Shown: positions 18,711 through 27,610 of the stretch, one piece after another
How the letters are laid out: each line of letters starts with the position of its first letter
Numbering within the stretch: position 1 is the first letter of the stretch
Source: Algoriphagus sp. PAP.12
Lineage (GTDB): Bacteria > Bacteroidota > Bacteroidia > Cytophagales > Cyclobacteriaceae
Direction of reading: 5' to 3'
DNA: 64,000 nucleotides
NCBI RefSeq assembly: GCF_026652115.1
Contig: NZ_JAPPSQ010000002.1
Coordinates: forward strand, 248,001-312,000
The notes under the pieces: model-generated
Told to the model about the DNA's origin: nothing
The model's database searches: none
The model's input: only the letters and a program-made list of their open reading frames with translations
Made by a program: the position numbers and the translations under genes

Positions 18711-18883
18711 AGTACAATCTAGTTGGTTTTTATTCAGTGAAAAATTAGAATTTTTATATTATTTAACTTATTTTCAAGTAGTTAAGAGAATTTCCAATTT
18801 TGTAATCTCCGATTCGGGAAGTTTTTTGGTCTCCATACTGGAGTATTTTTCGATTTCGATTATCAACCCAAAATATTTTAACC

Positions 18884-19528
18884 ATGAAAAATTATTTAAT
18901 GAGCAATTCCGCAAAATTGGCGGGTTGCTTTAGCATCATTTTCCTTATGTTCGGATGTATGGCAGAGACTTCTGAACCATCAATCCAATCAGATCAACTA
19001 ACAGAGGCAAGCTTGGATAATGACTTTTACACTTATCCTCTGGAAAATATGAGGATGGATCCGGGAACCTTAAGCATGGTTGCCACCCTCAGAGCCACTA
19101 CAGCAAAGTATCATCGAATTGAAGTTGCAATGGAAGATGGATACTTTCAAGGGACACCCTGTGTATCAAGTCCAAATGGTGGAATGGGATATCATTACAT
19201 CCGGCCTGACAACCCGGAATTCAACCCAGAGGAAGAGAATTCAATTCCATTTGATGGTACCTTTGATCCAACTATGCCAGAAGCCATCCTTTATGAAATG
19301 GACAAAAATGGTAAAATGAAATTGGTAGGGATCGAATTTATTATCGATGCAGAAGCCTGGGATGCAGAAAATGAAATGCCTCCTTATTTCGGAATGCAGG
19401 AGTTCGATGAGCCTGATGAAGTACACAACCCGCTTCCATTTAGAAACTATCAAATACACGTCTGGGCATGGAAGCACAACCCATCAGGGATTTTTACTCC
19501 ATTCAATCCAAACGTCAAATGTGAATAG
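18884..19528 (+). CDS. Conserved hypothetical lipoprotein
   Basis: The 214-residue protein has a lipoprotein signal peptide ending in LMFGC, with a basic and hydrophobic leader. The mature domain has the recurrent features of an uncharacterised exported family that I recognise only by pattern: TTAKYHRIEVAMEDGY, a Cys in GTPCVSSPNGGMGYHYI, PEAILYEMDKNGKMKLVGIE and a terminal HVWAWKHNPSGIFTPFNPNV ending in CE. The histidines could bind a metal, and the two cysteines could pair. Function is unknown. The gene is monocistronic, with an intrinsic terminator directly after the stop. Confidence 0.7.
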   Translation: MKNYLMSNSAKLAGCFSIIFLMFGCMAETSEPSIQSDQLTEASLDNDFYTYPLENMRMDPGTLSMVATLRATTAKYHRIEVAMEDGYFQGTPCVSSPNGGMGYHYIRPDNPEFNPEEENSIPFDGTFDPTMPEAILYEMDKNGKMKLVGIEFIIDAEAWDAENEMPPYFGMQEFDEPDEVHNPLPFRNYQIHVWAWKHNPSGIFTPFNPNVKCE

Positions 19529-19529
19529 T

Positions 19530-19559
19530 AAAAAGGCCCTTCTCAAAAAGGGCCTTTTT
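19530..19559 (+). terminator. Intrinsic terminator after the conserved lipoprotein gene
   Basis: AAAAAGGCCCTT (19530-19541), a 6-base loop and AAGGGCCTTTTT (19548-19559) form a perfect 12-bp stem that ends in a T-run immediately after the stop codon. The A/T-flanked stem could act in both directions. Confidence 0.92.
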
Positions 19560-19679
19560 CATTGATTATCAATTAATTCAACTATTCGTTCACTAAAAAA
19601 AATTTAATAGCATTATTTTAATATTTGTCTGAGTAGGCTATCTTCCCATTCTAAAAGAATCTTTTCAAGACATCACCTA

Positions 19680-21572
19680 ATGTCAAAATTAATATTATTG
19701 ATTTCTATGGCCTGGGCTTTCTTCCCATTTCAGGAGGAAAGTTCCGTCCAAAATGAATCAGAATTTTTATTGGACTCATTGATCGACAAAGGGGAAAAAT
19801 ACCTTTATGTTGAATGGGACAGTGCATTTCATTATTTATCTCAAGCAGATTCTATTGCGCGCCTTCAACATGATGAGAACAAAATTGGCAAAATTGCTAA
19901 TCTATTCGGGACGCTTTATTATGTGGAAGGAGACTATGTAGAATCCATGAAGCATTATACTGCTGCCAATGAAATTTTTAACAAAACTCAAGATGAATCG
20001 GGGTTAAGTTATGCTCTAAATGGGCGAGGACTCATTTATCTAAGCCAAAACGAACTTGAAGGAGCTATTGATATTTTCAATCGATGCATTAATATCAATA
20101 AGTCTTTGGGGGATACTTATGGAATTGGAAAGAATTATTTCAACAGAAGTATTGCAGAGTCAGATTTAAGGCAATTTGATAAAGCGCACAAATCCATAAA
20201 TCTGGCACTTGAGTATCTAAACGATCATAGAGATCGCGTGATATACACGATGACACTGAATAGAGCTGGAAAAATCTATTTTGACGAAGGTAATCTTGAG
20301 GAATCTGAAAAATATTACAAACTCGTTCTAGATTATCCTGGAACATTGACCAATTGGGCTAATGCATTTGCATATTCCGGACTTGCCGAAATTGAATTAG
20401 CCAAAGGGAATAATAGAAAAGCATTGGAGTTTGGGGAAATAGCTGAAAATTATGTCAATAAAACCAGAGGATATTGGGATAAAGGAAGGTTAGCCAATGT
20501 AATGATGTCTATCTATGAAAACCTTGGACGATACGACCAAGCTCTGACTAATTCAAAACTATTTAAAGCCTATTCTGATAGCCTATATAGCGAAAACAAA
20601 AACGCTGAAATCAGCTATCTTCAACTCCTTTTGGCGAATGCTGACAATCAAAATCTTCAGCAGGAGAAAGAGTTAGCAGAAAACAGCGCTGAGTTCAACA
20701 GGAAGTTTACAATTATTCTCACCATCGTTCTTTTTGGCCTAATAGTAGGATTTATCCTTTATGGGAGAGTCATTAAGCAAAAAGAAAAAATCAATCAGGT
20801 CCTACTTGAAAAACAAAACCAAATCCAAATCCAGAACGATAAGCTTGAAGCAATCAATGAAGAGAAAAACAAGCTATTTTCTATTCTTTCCCATGATTTA
20901 AAGGCTCCTATCAACTCTGTAAAGCAACTTTTGGAACTGGAGGAAAAAGGAGTACTTGATGAAGAAGAACAAAAAAATGCCCGTAAGCTTTTGATCAAAC
21001 AAGTATCAGACACAGATCAGATGCTACGTAAACTACTTAGATGGTCCCATGCTCAACTGGACGGAATTCTCACTAATCGAACTCCAACCAATTTATCAGA
21101 AATCATTAATGAAGAAGTAGATCAGCTAGATTATCAAACTATTTCTAAGAACATTAATATCGATGCTTCGATGACATTTGACAGTCTACATGTTCTTGTA
21201 GATCCACAGCAAGTTCGAATCATTCTTCAAAATTGCCTTCAGAATTCGATCAAGTTCTCTAATCCAAATAGCGAAATAAAAATATGGAATTCCCAACATG
21301 ATGAGGATGAATATGTAAACCTCCACATCAAAGATGAAGGAATAGGAATTTCAGAAGAAAAATTGTCTGAAATATTCACTCAGGTTGTACGCGTAAAATC
21401 CACAGAAGGTACACAAAAAGAGAAAGGTACAGGATTGGGATTGCTATTGGTGAGGCAGTTTATGGAAAAAAACCAAGGCCATATCCAAATCCAAAGTAAA
21501 CCTGGTGAAGGAACAGAAATCATTCTTAGTTTTGAGAAAATCAATATTCCACAAGAAAAAATTGATTCCTAA
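19680..21572 (+). CDS. TPR-containing sensor histidine kinase
   Basis: The 630-residue protein has an N-terminal signal segment, a periplasmic array of TPR-like helices (about 60-310), a transmembrane helix at about 343-362, a coiled-coil linker (370-398) and a cytoplasmic kinase. The phospho-acceptor is His405 in FSILSHDLKAPINSV. The ATPase domain shows the N box LQNSIKFSNP, the G1 box IKDEGIGIS and the G2 box KGTGLGLLLV. This is the common TPR-kinase type of Bacteroidota. No response regulator lies beside it, so the partner is unknown. It is 27 bases upstream of the creatininase-like gene and may share its transcript. Confidence 0.94.
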   Translation: MSKLILLISMAWAFFPFQEESSVQNESEFLLDSLIDKGEKYLYVEWDSAFHYLSQADSIARLQHDENKIGKIANLFGTLYYVEGDYVESMKHYTAANEIFNKTQDESGLSYALNGRGLIYLSQNELEGAIDIFNRCININKSLGDTYGIGKNYFNRSIAESDLRQFDKAHKSINLALEYLNDHRDRVIYTMTLNRAGKIYFDEGNLEESEKYYKLVLDYPGTLTNWANAFAYSGLAEIELAKGNNRKALEFGEIAENYVNKTRGYWDKGRLANVMMSIYENLGRYDQALTNSKLFKAYSDSLYSENKNAEISYLQLLLANADNQNLQQEKELAENSAEFNRKFTIILTIVLFGLIVGFILYGRVIKQKEKINQVLLEKQNQIQIQNDKLEAINEEKNKLFSILSHDLKAPINSVKQLLELEEKGVLDEEEQKNARKLLIKQVSDTDQMLRKLLRWSHAQLDGILTNRTPTNLSEIINEEVDQLDYQTISKNINIDASMTFDSLHVLVDPQQVRIILQNCLQNSIKFSNPNSEIKIWNSQHDEDEYVNLHIKDEGIGISEEKLSEIFTQVVRVKSTEGTQKEKGTGLGLLLVRQFMEKNQGHIQIQSKPGEGTEIILSFEKINIPQEKIDS

Positions 21573-21599
21573 TTCAAAATTATCGCCAGCTCTTATCCC

Positions 21600-22409
21600 A
21601 TGAAAAAACTTTTTGTCCTTCCTATTCTTTGCTTGTCTTCAATAATAACTCTGGCTCAAGAAATATCTACCCGAGAAATGGATAGAATCAACTGGATGGA
21701 GTTTGCAGAGTTTGTTCCTGAGAAAATCAATACTGTATTACTTCCCACAGGTACCTTAGAGCCCCACGGAGTGATCAATAATGGCGCTGACAATACTGCT
21801 CCTGCCGCCATGGCTAAAGATCTCGCTGCTGACCTTAATGCCATGATTGCCCCTACCCTGAACTATGGAATTACAGGAAGTATGGCTGCTTATCCGGGTG
21901 CATTTCAAATTACCGAAGAAGCCTACGGACCATTTATCCGAGATATTTTGAAAGGTCTGGCGAAAAACGGTTTCAAAAACATCATTATCCTCAATGGTCA
22001 TGGAGGCGGACAAACTGCCGTTTTACAAGATATCGCCGGAAAAGTGGCCAATGAACTGGGAGTAAGAACTTTGGTGATCAATTGGTGGACCTATGCTTCT
22101 GATGTCACTATGGAAGTATTCAAAGAAGATGGCGGACATGCTGGACTCAACGAAACAGCCTACATTCAAGCAATCGATCCCACTTTGGTTCACAAAGAGC
22201 GATACAAGCCTGAACAAGCTACTGCTTACCCACAAAACAAAGCTTGGTCTGCAGTTCCTTTCCCTTCCTCCATAGGTCTTTATCAGGAGGGACAAGGCTA
22301 TCCAAACTTTGATCAGGCTCAGGCAGATGAATACTTTGAGAAAGTAAATGAAAAAGTCCTAGAACTGATTCAGGATACCATTGCCAAATGGGACCTGGCT
22401 GGACTTTAA
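21600..22409 (+). CDS. Creatininase-family amidohydrolase, exported
   Basis: The 269-residue protein has a signal peptide (MKKLFVLPILCLSSIITLAQ) and a creatininase fold. Metal-ligand positions are visible in LLPTGTLEPHGVINNGADN (Glu54, His56, Asp64), in ILNGHGGGQTA and in the glutamate-bearing GGHAGLNETAYI. Family members hydrolyse cyclic or linear amides such as creatinine or formamides. Classical enzymes are cytoplasmic, so export suggests another substrate. The gene follows the histidine kinase by 27 bases. The substrate is not predictable. Confidence 0.88.
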   Translation: MKKLFVLPILCLSSIITLAQEISTREMDRINWMEFAEFVPEKINTVLLPTGTLEPHGVINNGADNTAPAAMAKDLAADLNAMIAPTLNYGITGSMAAYPGAFQITEEAYGPFIRDILKGLAKNGFKNIIILNGHGGGQTAVLQDIAGKVANELGVRTLVINWWTYASDVTMEVFKEDGGHAGLNETAYIQAIDPTLVHKERYKPEQATAYPQNKAWSAVPFPSSIGLYQEGQGYPNFDQAQADEYFEKVNEKVLELIQDTIAKWDLAGL

Positions 22410-22458
22410 GTTTCTACCATTTATCAATTCAAAAAATTAGTTTCTATACTTAGTCTTC

Positions 22459-23019
22459 ATGTCTTATTTCTCAGATCAGACTTTCAAAAATCTTAATCAA
22501 GCAGACTTTCAAGCGGGAGAATATGAATCCTGCATTTTCGAAGGCTGCAACTTTTCAAGTTTAGATTTTAAAGGTTGCTCTTTTGAAAATTGTGAGTTCA
22601 AAAACTGTGATCTAAGCAATATCAAAGTCAATCAGGTTTCCTTTCGGGAAGTCAACTTTGATACCTGTAAAATCCTAGGGGTACACTTCAATACTGCTAA
22701 CCCATTTTTGCTGGAGTTCAGCTTTAGAAACTGCCAGTTGGATTATTGTAACTTTTATAATCTACAGCTTAAGAAATCCAGCTTCATTGACTCTCGGATG
22801 CTGGAAGTAGACTTTTCCCAATCCAATTTGACAGAAGCCAACTTTCAGGGTTCGGATTTGAGTGGAGCTGTCTTTGATCAGACCACTTTGGTGAAGGCTG
22901 ATTTCCGAAATGCCCAAAACTACCGAATTGATCCTGAAATCAACCGAATCAAAGGTGCACGATTTGACTTAGATGGACTTCCGGGTCTGCTGGGTAAATA
23001 TGGGATTAAGATAGGATAG
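22459..23019 (+). CDS. Pentapeptide-repeat protein
   Basis: The 186-residue protein is almost entirely pentapeptide repeats of the A(D/N)LXX type, such as CNFSSLDFKGCSFENCEF and QSNLTEANFQGSDLSGAVF. These fold as a right-handed quadrilateral beta-helix. A non-repeat tail RIKGARFDLDGLPGLL ends the protein. No signal peptide is seen, so it is cytoplasmic. Some such proteins (Qnr, MfpA) mimic DNA and bind gyrase, but the sequence does not show that this one does. It lies 49 bases after the creatininase-like gene and upstream of a repeat patch before dnaE2. Confidence 0.88.
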   Translation: MSYFSDQTFKNLNQADFQAGEYESCIFEGCNFSSLDFKGCSFENCEFKNCDLSNIKVNQVSFREVNFDTCKILGVHFNTANPFLLEFSFRNCQLDYCNFYNLQLKKSSFIDSRMLEVDFSQSNLTEANFQGSDLSGAVFDQTTLVKADFRNAQNYRIDPEINRIKGARFDLDGLPGLLGKYGIKIG

Positions 23020-23286
23020 TCTTCTATTCCTCTCCCCGACATTTTTCTACAAAATCAATCTAACTACTTGATTGATGAATTTCTTTTTGTTTAAATTATA
23101 AACACTCAAATGTTAAAATAATTGACAATTTAGCAGAGATACAATTGAAACTTGCTCCATCCAGTCGTAAGATAGCTCTGTAAGCATATATAACTAAGAT
23201 AGCCTAAAGGCAGATAGTGCTATTGAAATAATTGGAAATACAGTTGAAATAAACCTCCCTCCGGTAGGTGATATACTGTCTCGTTC

Positions 23287-23459
23287 TATTTCGCCGAAGG
23301 CTTACTAGGAAGCAAAGCGACCTTATTTCAGCAAAGCTTTATCTCGGATGACAAAGGAATTATCTCACCTAAGGCATATCTCACGGGTGAAGCGAAGTTT
23401 ATCTCGAGCGAAGCTTGTATGTCAGACAACGGAGGAGTCTATATCTCAGCGCAGCGAAT
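23287..23459. repeat. Irregular TATCTC/GAAG repeat patch upstream of dnaE2
   Basis: The gene-free stretch 23020-23469 contains eight units that open with TATCTC, TATTTC or TATGTC at 23287, 23324, 23340, 23361, 23377, 23400, 23418 and 23442, with spacing of 16-37 bases. Most units then hold GAAG, AAAG or a similar core, often as a tiny hairpin such as GCC-GAA-GGC or AGC-GAA-GCT. The array stops 11 bases before the dnaE2 ATG and would be transcribed as its leader. The irregular spacing and variable units exclude a CRISPR. The part 23020-23286 shows nothing else. Confidence 0.6.
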
Positions 23460-23469
23460 ATTAAAAATC

Positions 23470-26439
23470 ATGTTTATCAATTGCCATTCCCACTTTAGTT
23501 TCAAATACGGTACTCAGTCCGTAGACGCTCTTATTTCCGAGGCAAAGAGCAAGAAACTGGATGCTTTGGCTCTAACTGACATCAATTGCACGGCTGGCGT
23601 ATTTCCATTTATCCGAGCCGCTCAGAAAGCCGGAATCCATCCAGTCATAGGGATTGATTTCCGCAATGGAACCAGTCAGCAATACATTGGGTTGGCAAAA
23701 AATCAGGAAGGGTTCTTTGAACTCAATGAACACCTCTCCCACCATCTGATTCATAAGAGGCCCTTTCACTCAAAAGCTCCGGCTTTCGAACATAGCTTTG
23801 TAATCTATCCTTTTTCGGAGAAGCTCATTCCCCTTCGGGAAAATGAATACGTCGGCATTCATCCCAGCCAACTCAATCGTCTGCTTACCTCCCCTTGGTT
23901 TCGGAAGAAGGAAAAATTGGTATTACTTCAGCCAGCCACCTTCAGCTCCAAGATCCAGTTCAATGCGCATCGGCTTTTGCGAAGCATAGATCTTAACACA
24001 CTCCTCAGCAAACTCCCTGTAGAGGAACAAGCAGATCAGACGGATCAATTCTATTCCTACGCGGATCTGATAGCTCGATGCGAAAATCACAGTTATCTCC
24101 TGGTCAATGCTCAAAAACTTCTCGAGCAGTGTCAGTTTTCGTTCTATTTCCAAGCCGTCAAAAACAAGAGAGACATTCTAGGTTCGGATTGGGAGGATTT
24201 TGATTTTCTCCGACAGGAAACTTTCAAAGGAGCCATTCGACGCTATCCCGACCTGACACCGGAGATTCACAAGCGAATCGAAAAGGAACTGGAACTAATC
24301 CAGCAAAAAGGCTTTGTCTCCTACTTCCTGATCAATTACGACATCGTCACTTTCGCCCAACACCGTAATTTCTACCATGTGGGGAGAGGTTCCGGCGCCA
24401 ATAGCATCGTCGCCTATTGCTTGGGAATTACAGACGTAGACCCCATCGAGCTGGACTTGTATTTTGAGCGATTTATCAATCTGTACCGGGAAAACCCTCC
24501 TGATTTTGACATTGATTTCAGCTGGACAGATCGGGACGAGGTGACAGATTACATCTTTCGAAAATACAATTCTGGCAAAAATGAGCATGTCGCTCTACTT
24601 GGCTCCTACAGCACCTTTCAGTACAATTCCATGCTTCGGGAATTGGGTAAAGTCTTTGGCCTTCCCAAGACTGATATCGAGTCTTTGATCCACTTTTCCG
24701 ACAAGGATGACTATCAGCCAGACCAATATGGCAAACTGATCATCAAGTACTCTCAAGTCCTTCATGACATGCCTTCTCACTTGACCATTCATGCCTGTGG
24801 CATATTGATTTCGCATAAGCCCATTCATTACTTCACTGCCACGGAGATGCCTCCCAAGGGCTTTCCTCTTGCTCATATCGACATGCATACAGCAGAGGAT
24901 ATCGGTTTACACAAGTTTGACATCCTCAGCCAGCGCGGATTGGGACACATCAAGTCTTCACTGGAGATCATCTATCAAAATCAAGGCATCAAAGTCGATA
25001 TCCGTGAAGTGGAGAAGTTCAAAAAAGACCCCAAGATCAAAGAACATCTCAGCACCGGACATACCATCGGGGCATTTTATGTGGAATCTCCTGCCATGCG
25101 CATGCTCTTGGCTAAAATGAAAGCCAATACCTATCTGGAACTTGTCGCTGCCAGTTCCATCATACGCCCAGGAGTAGCCCGTTCTGGTATGATGCGGGAG
25201 TACATCCTTCGACATGTAGATGAAAACCGCAGAAAGGTCGCTCATCCAGTCATGTGGGACATTATGCCGGAAACCTACGGAATCATGGTTTATCAGGAAG
25301 ATGTGATCAAGGTAGCTCACTATTTTGCAGGTTTGAGCTTGGGAGAAGCCGATGTCCTGAGAAGAGGTATGAGTGGAAAGTCACGCTCCAAGGACGAGTT
25401 TCAGCGAATCAAAGATCGCTATTTCAACAATTGTAAAGAGTTGGGACGAGAAGAGCATGTTGCCAAAGAAGTATGGCATCAGATCGAGAGTTTCGCGGGC
25501 TATTCCTTTGCTAAGGGACATTCAGCTTCCTTTGCCGTGGAAAGTTACCAAAGCCTCTATTTGAAAGCCTATTTCCCTCTCGAATTCATGGTGGGAGTAA
25601 TTAACAATTTCGGAGGCTTTTACCATACTGAGTTTTATGTTCATGAACTCCGAATGAATGGAGCAAACATCCAGGCTCCCCACCTCAATGAAAGCGAATA
25701 CTTGACCCGAATTACAGGTAAAACCGTCTTTCTGGGCCTGATTCATATGAAATACTTGGAAAAGAAGACCGTTGAGAAGCTTCTGACTGAACGAAGGTCA
25801 AATGGTCCGTTTCTGAGTTTAGAAGAGTTTGTTTCCCGTGTAGAAATCAGCTTGGAGCAGTTGATCATCTTGATTCGGGTGACTGCTTTTCGCTTTACCG
25901 GAAAAACCAAACAGGAACTTCTCTGGGAAGCTCATTTCCTTCAAAATAAGCGAAAGGCTGTCGTGGGGCCTCAAGACCTATTCCGAAGTCAAAGGACTCC
26001 AATTGTTTTTGGTAAAAAACCACCCGAAGTTCCGACTCTGGATGAAACTGACATCCGACAGGAGATTCTGGATCAAATCGATATTCTGGAGTTCCCACTG
26101 GAATCCCCTTTTCATCTGATCAAAGATCAAAACACCCAAGGAATCAAAGCCAGGGAGATGACTCAATACTTGGGAAAACAGATTACAATTCTCGGCTATC
26201 TAGTGACTGTCAAGTACACCAGGACTGTCAAAGGTGATGTGATGCATTTTGGAACCTTCCTGGATCGGGATGGAGACTGGATTGATACCGTACACTTCCC
26301 TCCCGTGGCTAAAAAGTTTCCTTTCAAAGGTCGGGCGATCTATAAAATCCAAGGCAAAGTCGTGGAAGAATTTGGATTCTATTCGATCGAAGTGAATGCT
26401 TTGGAGCGGATGGCTTATTGGAATGCTGGGGAGGATTAA
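23470..26439 (+). CDS. dnaE2: C-family DNA polymerase, DnaE2-like (error-prone type)
   Basis: The 989-residue protein starts with a PHP domain (NCHSHFSFKYG) and contains the C-family polymerase core: GRGSGANSIVAYCLG, the catalytic aspartates in PPDFDIDFSW, and the segment HKFDILSQRGLGHI. It ends with an OB-fold (QITILGYLVTVKYTRTV). The length is below that of replicative DnaE (about 1160-1200) and fits DnaE2 polymerases used in damage tolerance. The ATG at 23470 was chosen because it leads directly into the PHP domain; an ATG 17 codons upstream lies in the repeat patch. The usual partners imuA/imuB are absent from the neighbourhood. The error-prone role is inferred from the family. Confidence 0.88.
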   Translation: MFINCHSHFSFKYGTQSVDALISEAKSKKLDALALTDINCTAGVFPFIRAAQKAGIHPVIGIDFRNGTSQQYIGLAKNQEGFFELNEHLSHHLIHKRPFHSKAPAFEHSFVIYPFSEKLIPLRENEYVGIHPSQLNRLLTSPWFRKKEKLVLLQPATFSSKIQFNAHRLLRSIDLNTLLSKLPVEEQADQTDQFYSYADLIARCENHSYLLVNAQKLLEQCQFSFYFQAVKNKRDILGSDWEDFDFLRQETFKGAIRRYPDLTPEIHKRIEKELELIQQKGFVSYFLINYDIVTFAQHRNFYHVGRGSGANSIVAYCLGITDVDPIELDLYFERFINLYRENPPDFDIDFSWTDRDEVTDYIFRKYNSGKNEHVALLGSYSTFQYNSMLRELGKVFGLPKTDIESLIHFSDKDDYQPDQYGKLIIKYSQVLHDMPSHLTIHACGILISHKPIHYFTATEMPPKGFPLAHIDMHTAEDIGLHKFDILSQRGLGHIKSSLEIIYQNQGIKVDIREVEKFKKDPKIKEHLSTGHTIGAFYVESPAMRMLLAKMKANTYLELVAASSIIRPGVARSGMMREYILRHVDENRRKVAHPVMWDIMPETYGIMVYQEDVIKVAHYFAGLSLGEADVLRRGMSGKSRSKDEFQRIKDRYFNNCKELGREEHVAKEVWHQIESFAGYSFAKGHSASFAVESYQSLYLKAYFPLEFMVGVINNFGGFYHTEFYVHELRMNGANIQAPHLNESEYLTRITGKTVFLGLIHMKYLEKKTVEKLLTERRSNGPFLSLEEFVSRVEISLEQLIILIRVTAFRFTGKTKQELLWEAHFLQNKRKAVVGPQDLFRSQRTPIVFGKKPPEVPTLDETDIRQEILDQIDILEFPLESPFHLIKDQNTQGIKAREMTQYLGKQITILGYLVTVKYTRTVKGDVMHFGTFLDRDGDWIDTVHFPPVAKKFPFKGRAIYKIQGKVVEEFGFYSIEVNALERMAYWNAGED

Positions 26440-26468
26440 AAATAAATTAACTCAAACGAATCAAAAAA

Positions 26469-26501
26469 GGACAATTTACGTTATATTAAAGGACATTTTA
26501 C
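26469..26501. promoter_or_regulatory. Probable operator of the RES/Xre locus (two direct repeats)
   Basis: GGACAATTTAC (26469-26479) and GGACATTTTAC (26491-26501) differ at one base and start 22 bases apart, two DNA turns, ending 12 bases before the antitoxin start. The position and phasing suit binding of the HTH-containing antitoxin to repress its own promoter. Confidence 0.55.
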
Positions 26502-26513
26502 CCTTTTAGTATC

Positions 26514-26972
26514 ATGAAACATAAAGATGCCAAAGTCAACGAACCAACTGCTGAATATCAAATATCTCCCGTATCCATTCCAGTAATCCTCAAAGTTGGA
26601 GCAGATCGATTGAAAGAGCCACTGAGCAGATTGGAAATTTTCCGAGATGGCTTGCCAAAAAAATCATTTGAAAGTCTCAAAGAGCTATCAGGTTTAGACT
26701 ATAATACTTTAGCCAATGCACTTGGAGTCTCATCTAAGACACTTCAAAGAAAAGACACGTTTGATACAATTCAATCAGAGAAAATCTACGAATTGGCAGA
26801 TCTCTATACAATAGGGGTAAATTATTTTGGCCGTGAGGGCTTTAGGAGATGGATGGATAGACCCCTATTTTCCCTCGGAAATCGCCGCCCATTGGATTTG
26901 ATTGATGTTTCGGAAGGTATAGATCTTCTAAAAATAGAAATAATGCGTCTACAGCACGGAGTTGCAATTTGA
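26514..26972 (+). CDS. Antitoxin of a RES/Xre toxin-antitoxin pair (DUF2384 type)
   Basis: The 152-residue protein has an N-terminal Xre-like HTH (about 50-85: LSGLDYNTLANALGVSSKTL) and a C-terminal antitoxin region (about 95-152) with GREGFRRWMDRP, LGNRRPLDLIDVSEG and the tail LQHGVAI, the pattern of the MbcA/ParS/Xre antitoxin family. The tail normally plugs the toxin active site, and the HTH normally represses the operon. Its stop is six bases before the toxin ATG. A pair of direct repeats just upstream is a likely operator. Confidence 0.9.
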   Translation: MKHKDAKVNEPTAEYQISPVSIPVILKVGADRLKEPLSRLEIFRDGLPKKSFESLKELSGLDYNTLANALGVSSKTLQRKDTFDTIQSEKIYELADLYTIGVNYFGREGFRRWMDRPLFSLGNRRPLDLIDVSEGIDLLKIEIMRLQHGVAI

Positions 26973-26977
26973 CGAAC

Positions 26978-27439
26978 ATGAAAGTTTACAGAATAGCATT
27001 AACCAAGTATACTGATCTCAGCGGTGAAGGGGCAAAACTATATGGAGGAAGGTGGAACCTCCCAGGTTATCCTGCAATTTATGCCGGATCCAGTATCTCC
27101 TCTTCCCTATTAGAACGACTCACAATAGACCCAGAACTATTCTCTTCAAACCGCTATGTATTATACTCCGTCATGGAGATCAATTTACCGGAAGAATTGA
27201 TATACTTCCCGAAAATTGAAGACTTACCTTCAAAATGGAACCATATCCCATCGACACTTGCTTCACAAATGTTCGGAACGGAGTTCTTGAAATCCGGAAA
27301 CCTTTGTTTTTCAGCACCCTCTATCATAGATCCTACCTCAAAAAATTTCGTAATAAATCCACAATCAAAAGATTTTCCTTCCATTAAGTCTAAAATTTAT
27401 CCATTGCAACTAGATGAAAGAATCATCAGAAACGGTTAA
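26978..27439 (+). CDS. RES-domain toxin
   Basis: The 153-residue protein is a single RES domain. Visible features are MKVYRI, GEGAKLYGGRWN (Arg25), YAGSSISSSLLERL (Tyr35, Glu46) and the serine-bearing FSAPSIIDPTSKNFVINP near residue 112. RES toxins studied so far (MbcT and relatives) consume NAD+ and arrest growth; that activity is inferred here. ATG 26978 was preferred over a TTG at 26969 that overlaps the antitoxin stop, because known family members begin this way. The gene order antitoxin then toxin and the near-overlap match other RES/Xre loci. Confidence 0.9.
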   Translation: MKVYRIALTKYTDLSGEGAKLYGGRWNLPGYPAIYAGSSISSSLLERLTIDPELFSSNRYVLYSVMEINLPEELIYFPKIEDLPSKWNHIPSTLASQMFGTEFLKSGNLCFSAPSIIDPTSKNFVINPQSKDFPSIKSKIYPLQLDERIIRNG

Positions 27440-27610
27440 AATCATTAAACTTTACAAATCCAGCTTATAATTATTCCAAGAAATTTGAAAGCAATAAATT
27501 TTCATACAAACCTTGTCCTAAATCTTAAAGAATATTTTTTTCCAGTACTTTTTTGACTAGTTTAAAAGAGCATATCAACAGCCCGAAAGAAATTTTCCAT
27601 TTGGAAATCT

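Noticed and set aside
18829..18850. A terminator at CTCCA-TAC-TGGAG upstream of the lipoprotein
   Set aside because: The stem is only 5 bp and precedes the gene rather than following one; probably chance.
23287..23459. A CRISPR array
   Set aside because: Units are short, variable and irregularly spaced (16-37 bases), no constant repeat exists and no cas gene is nearby.
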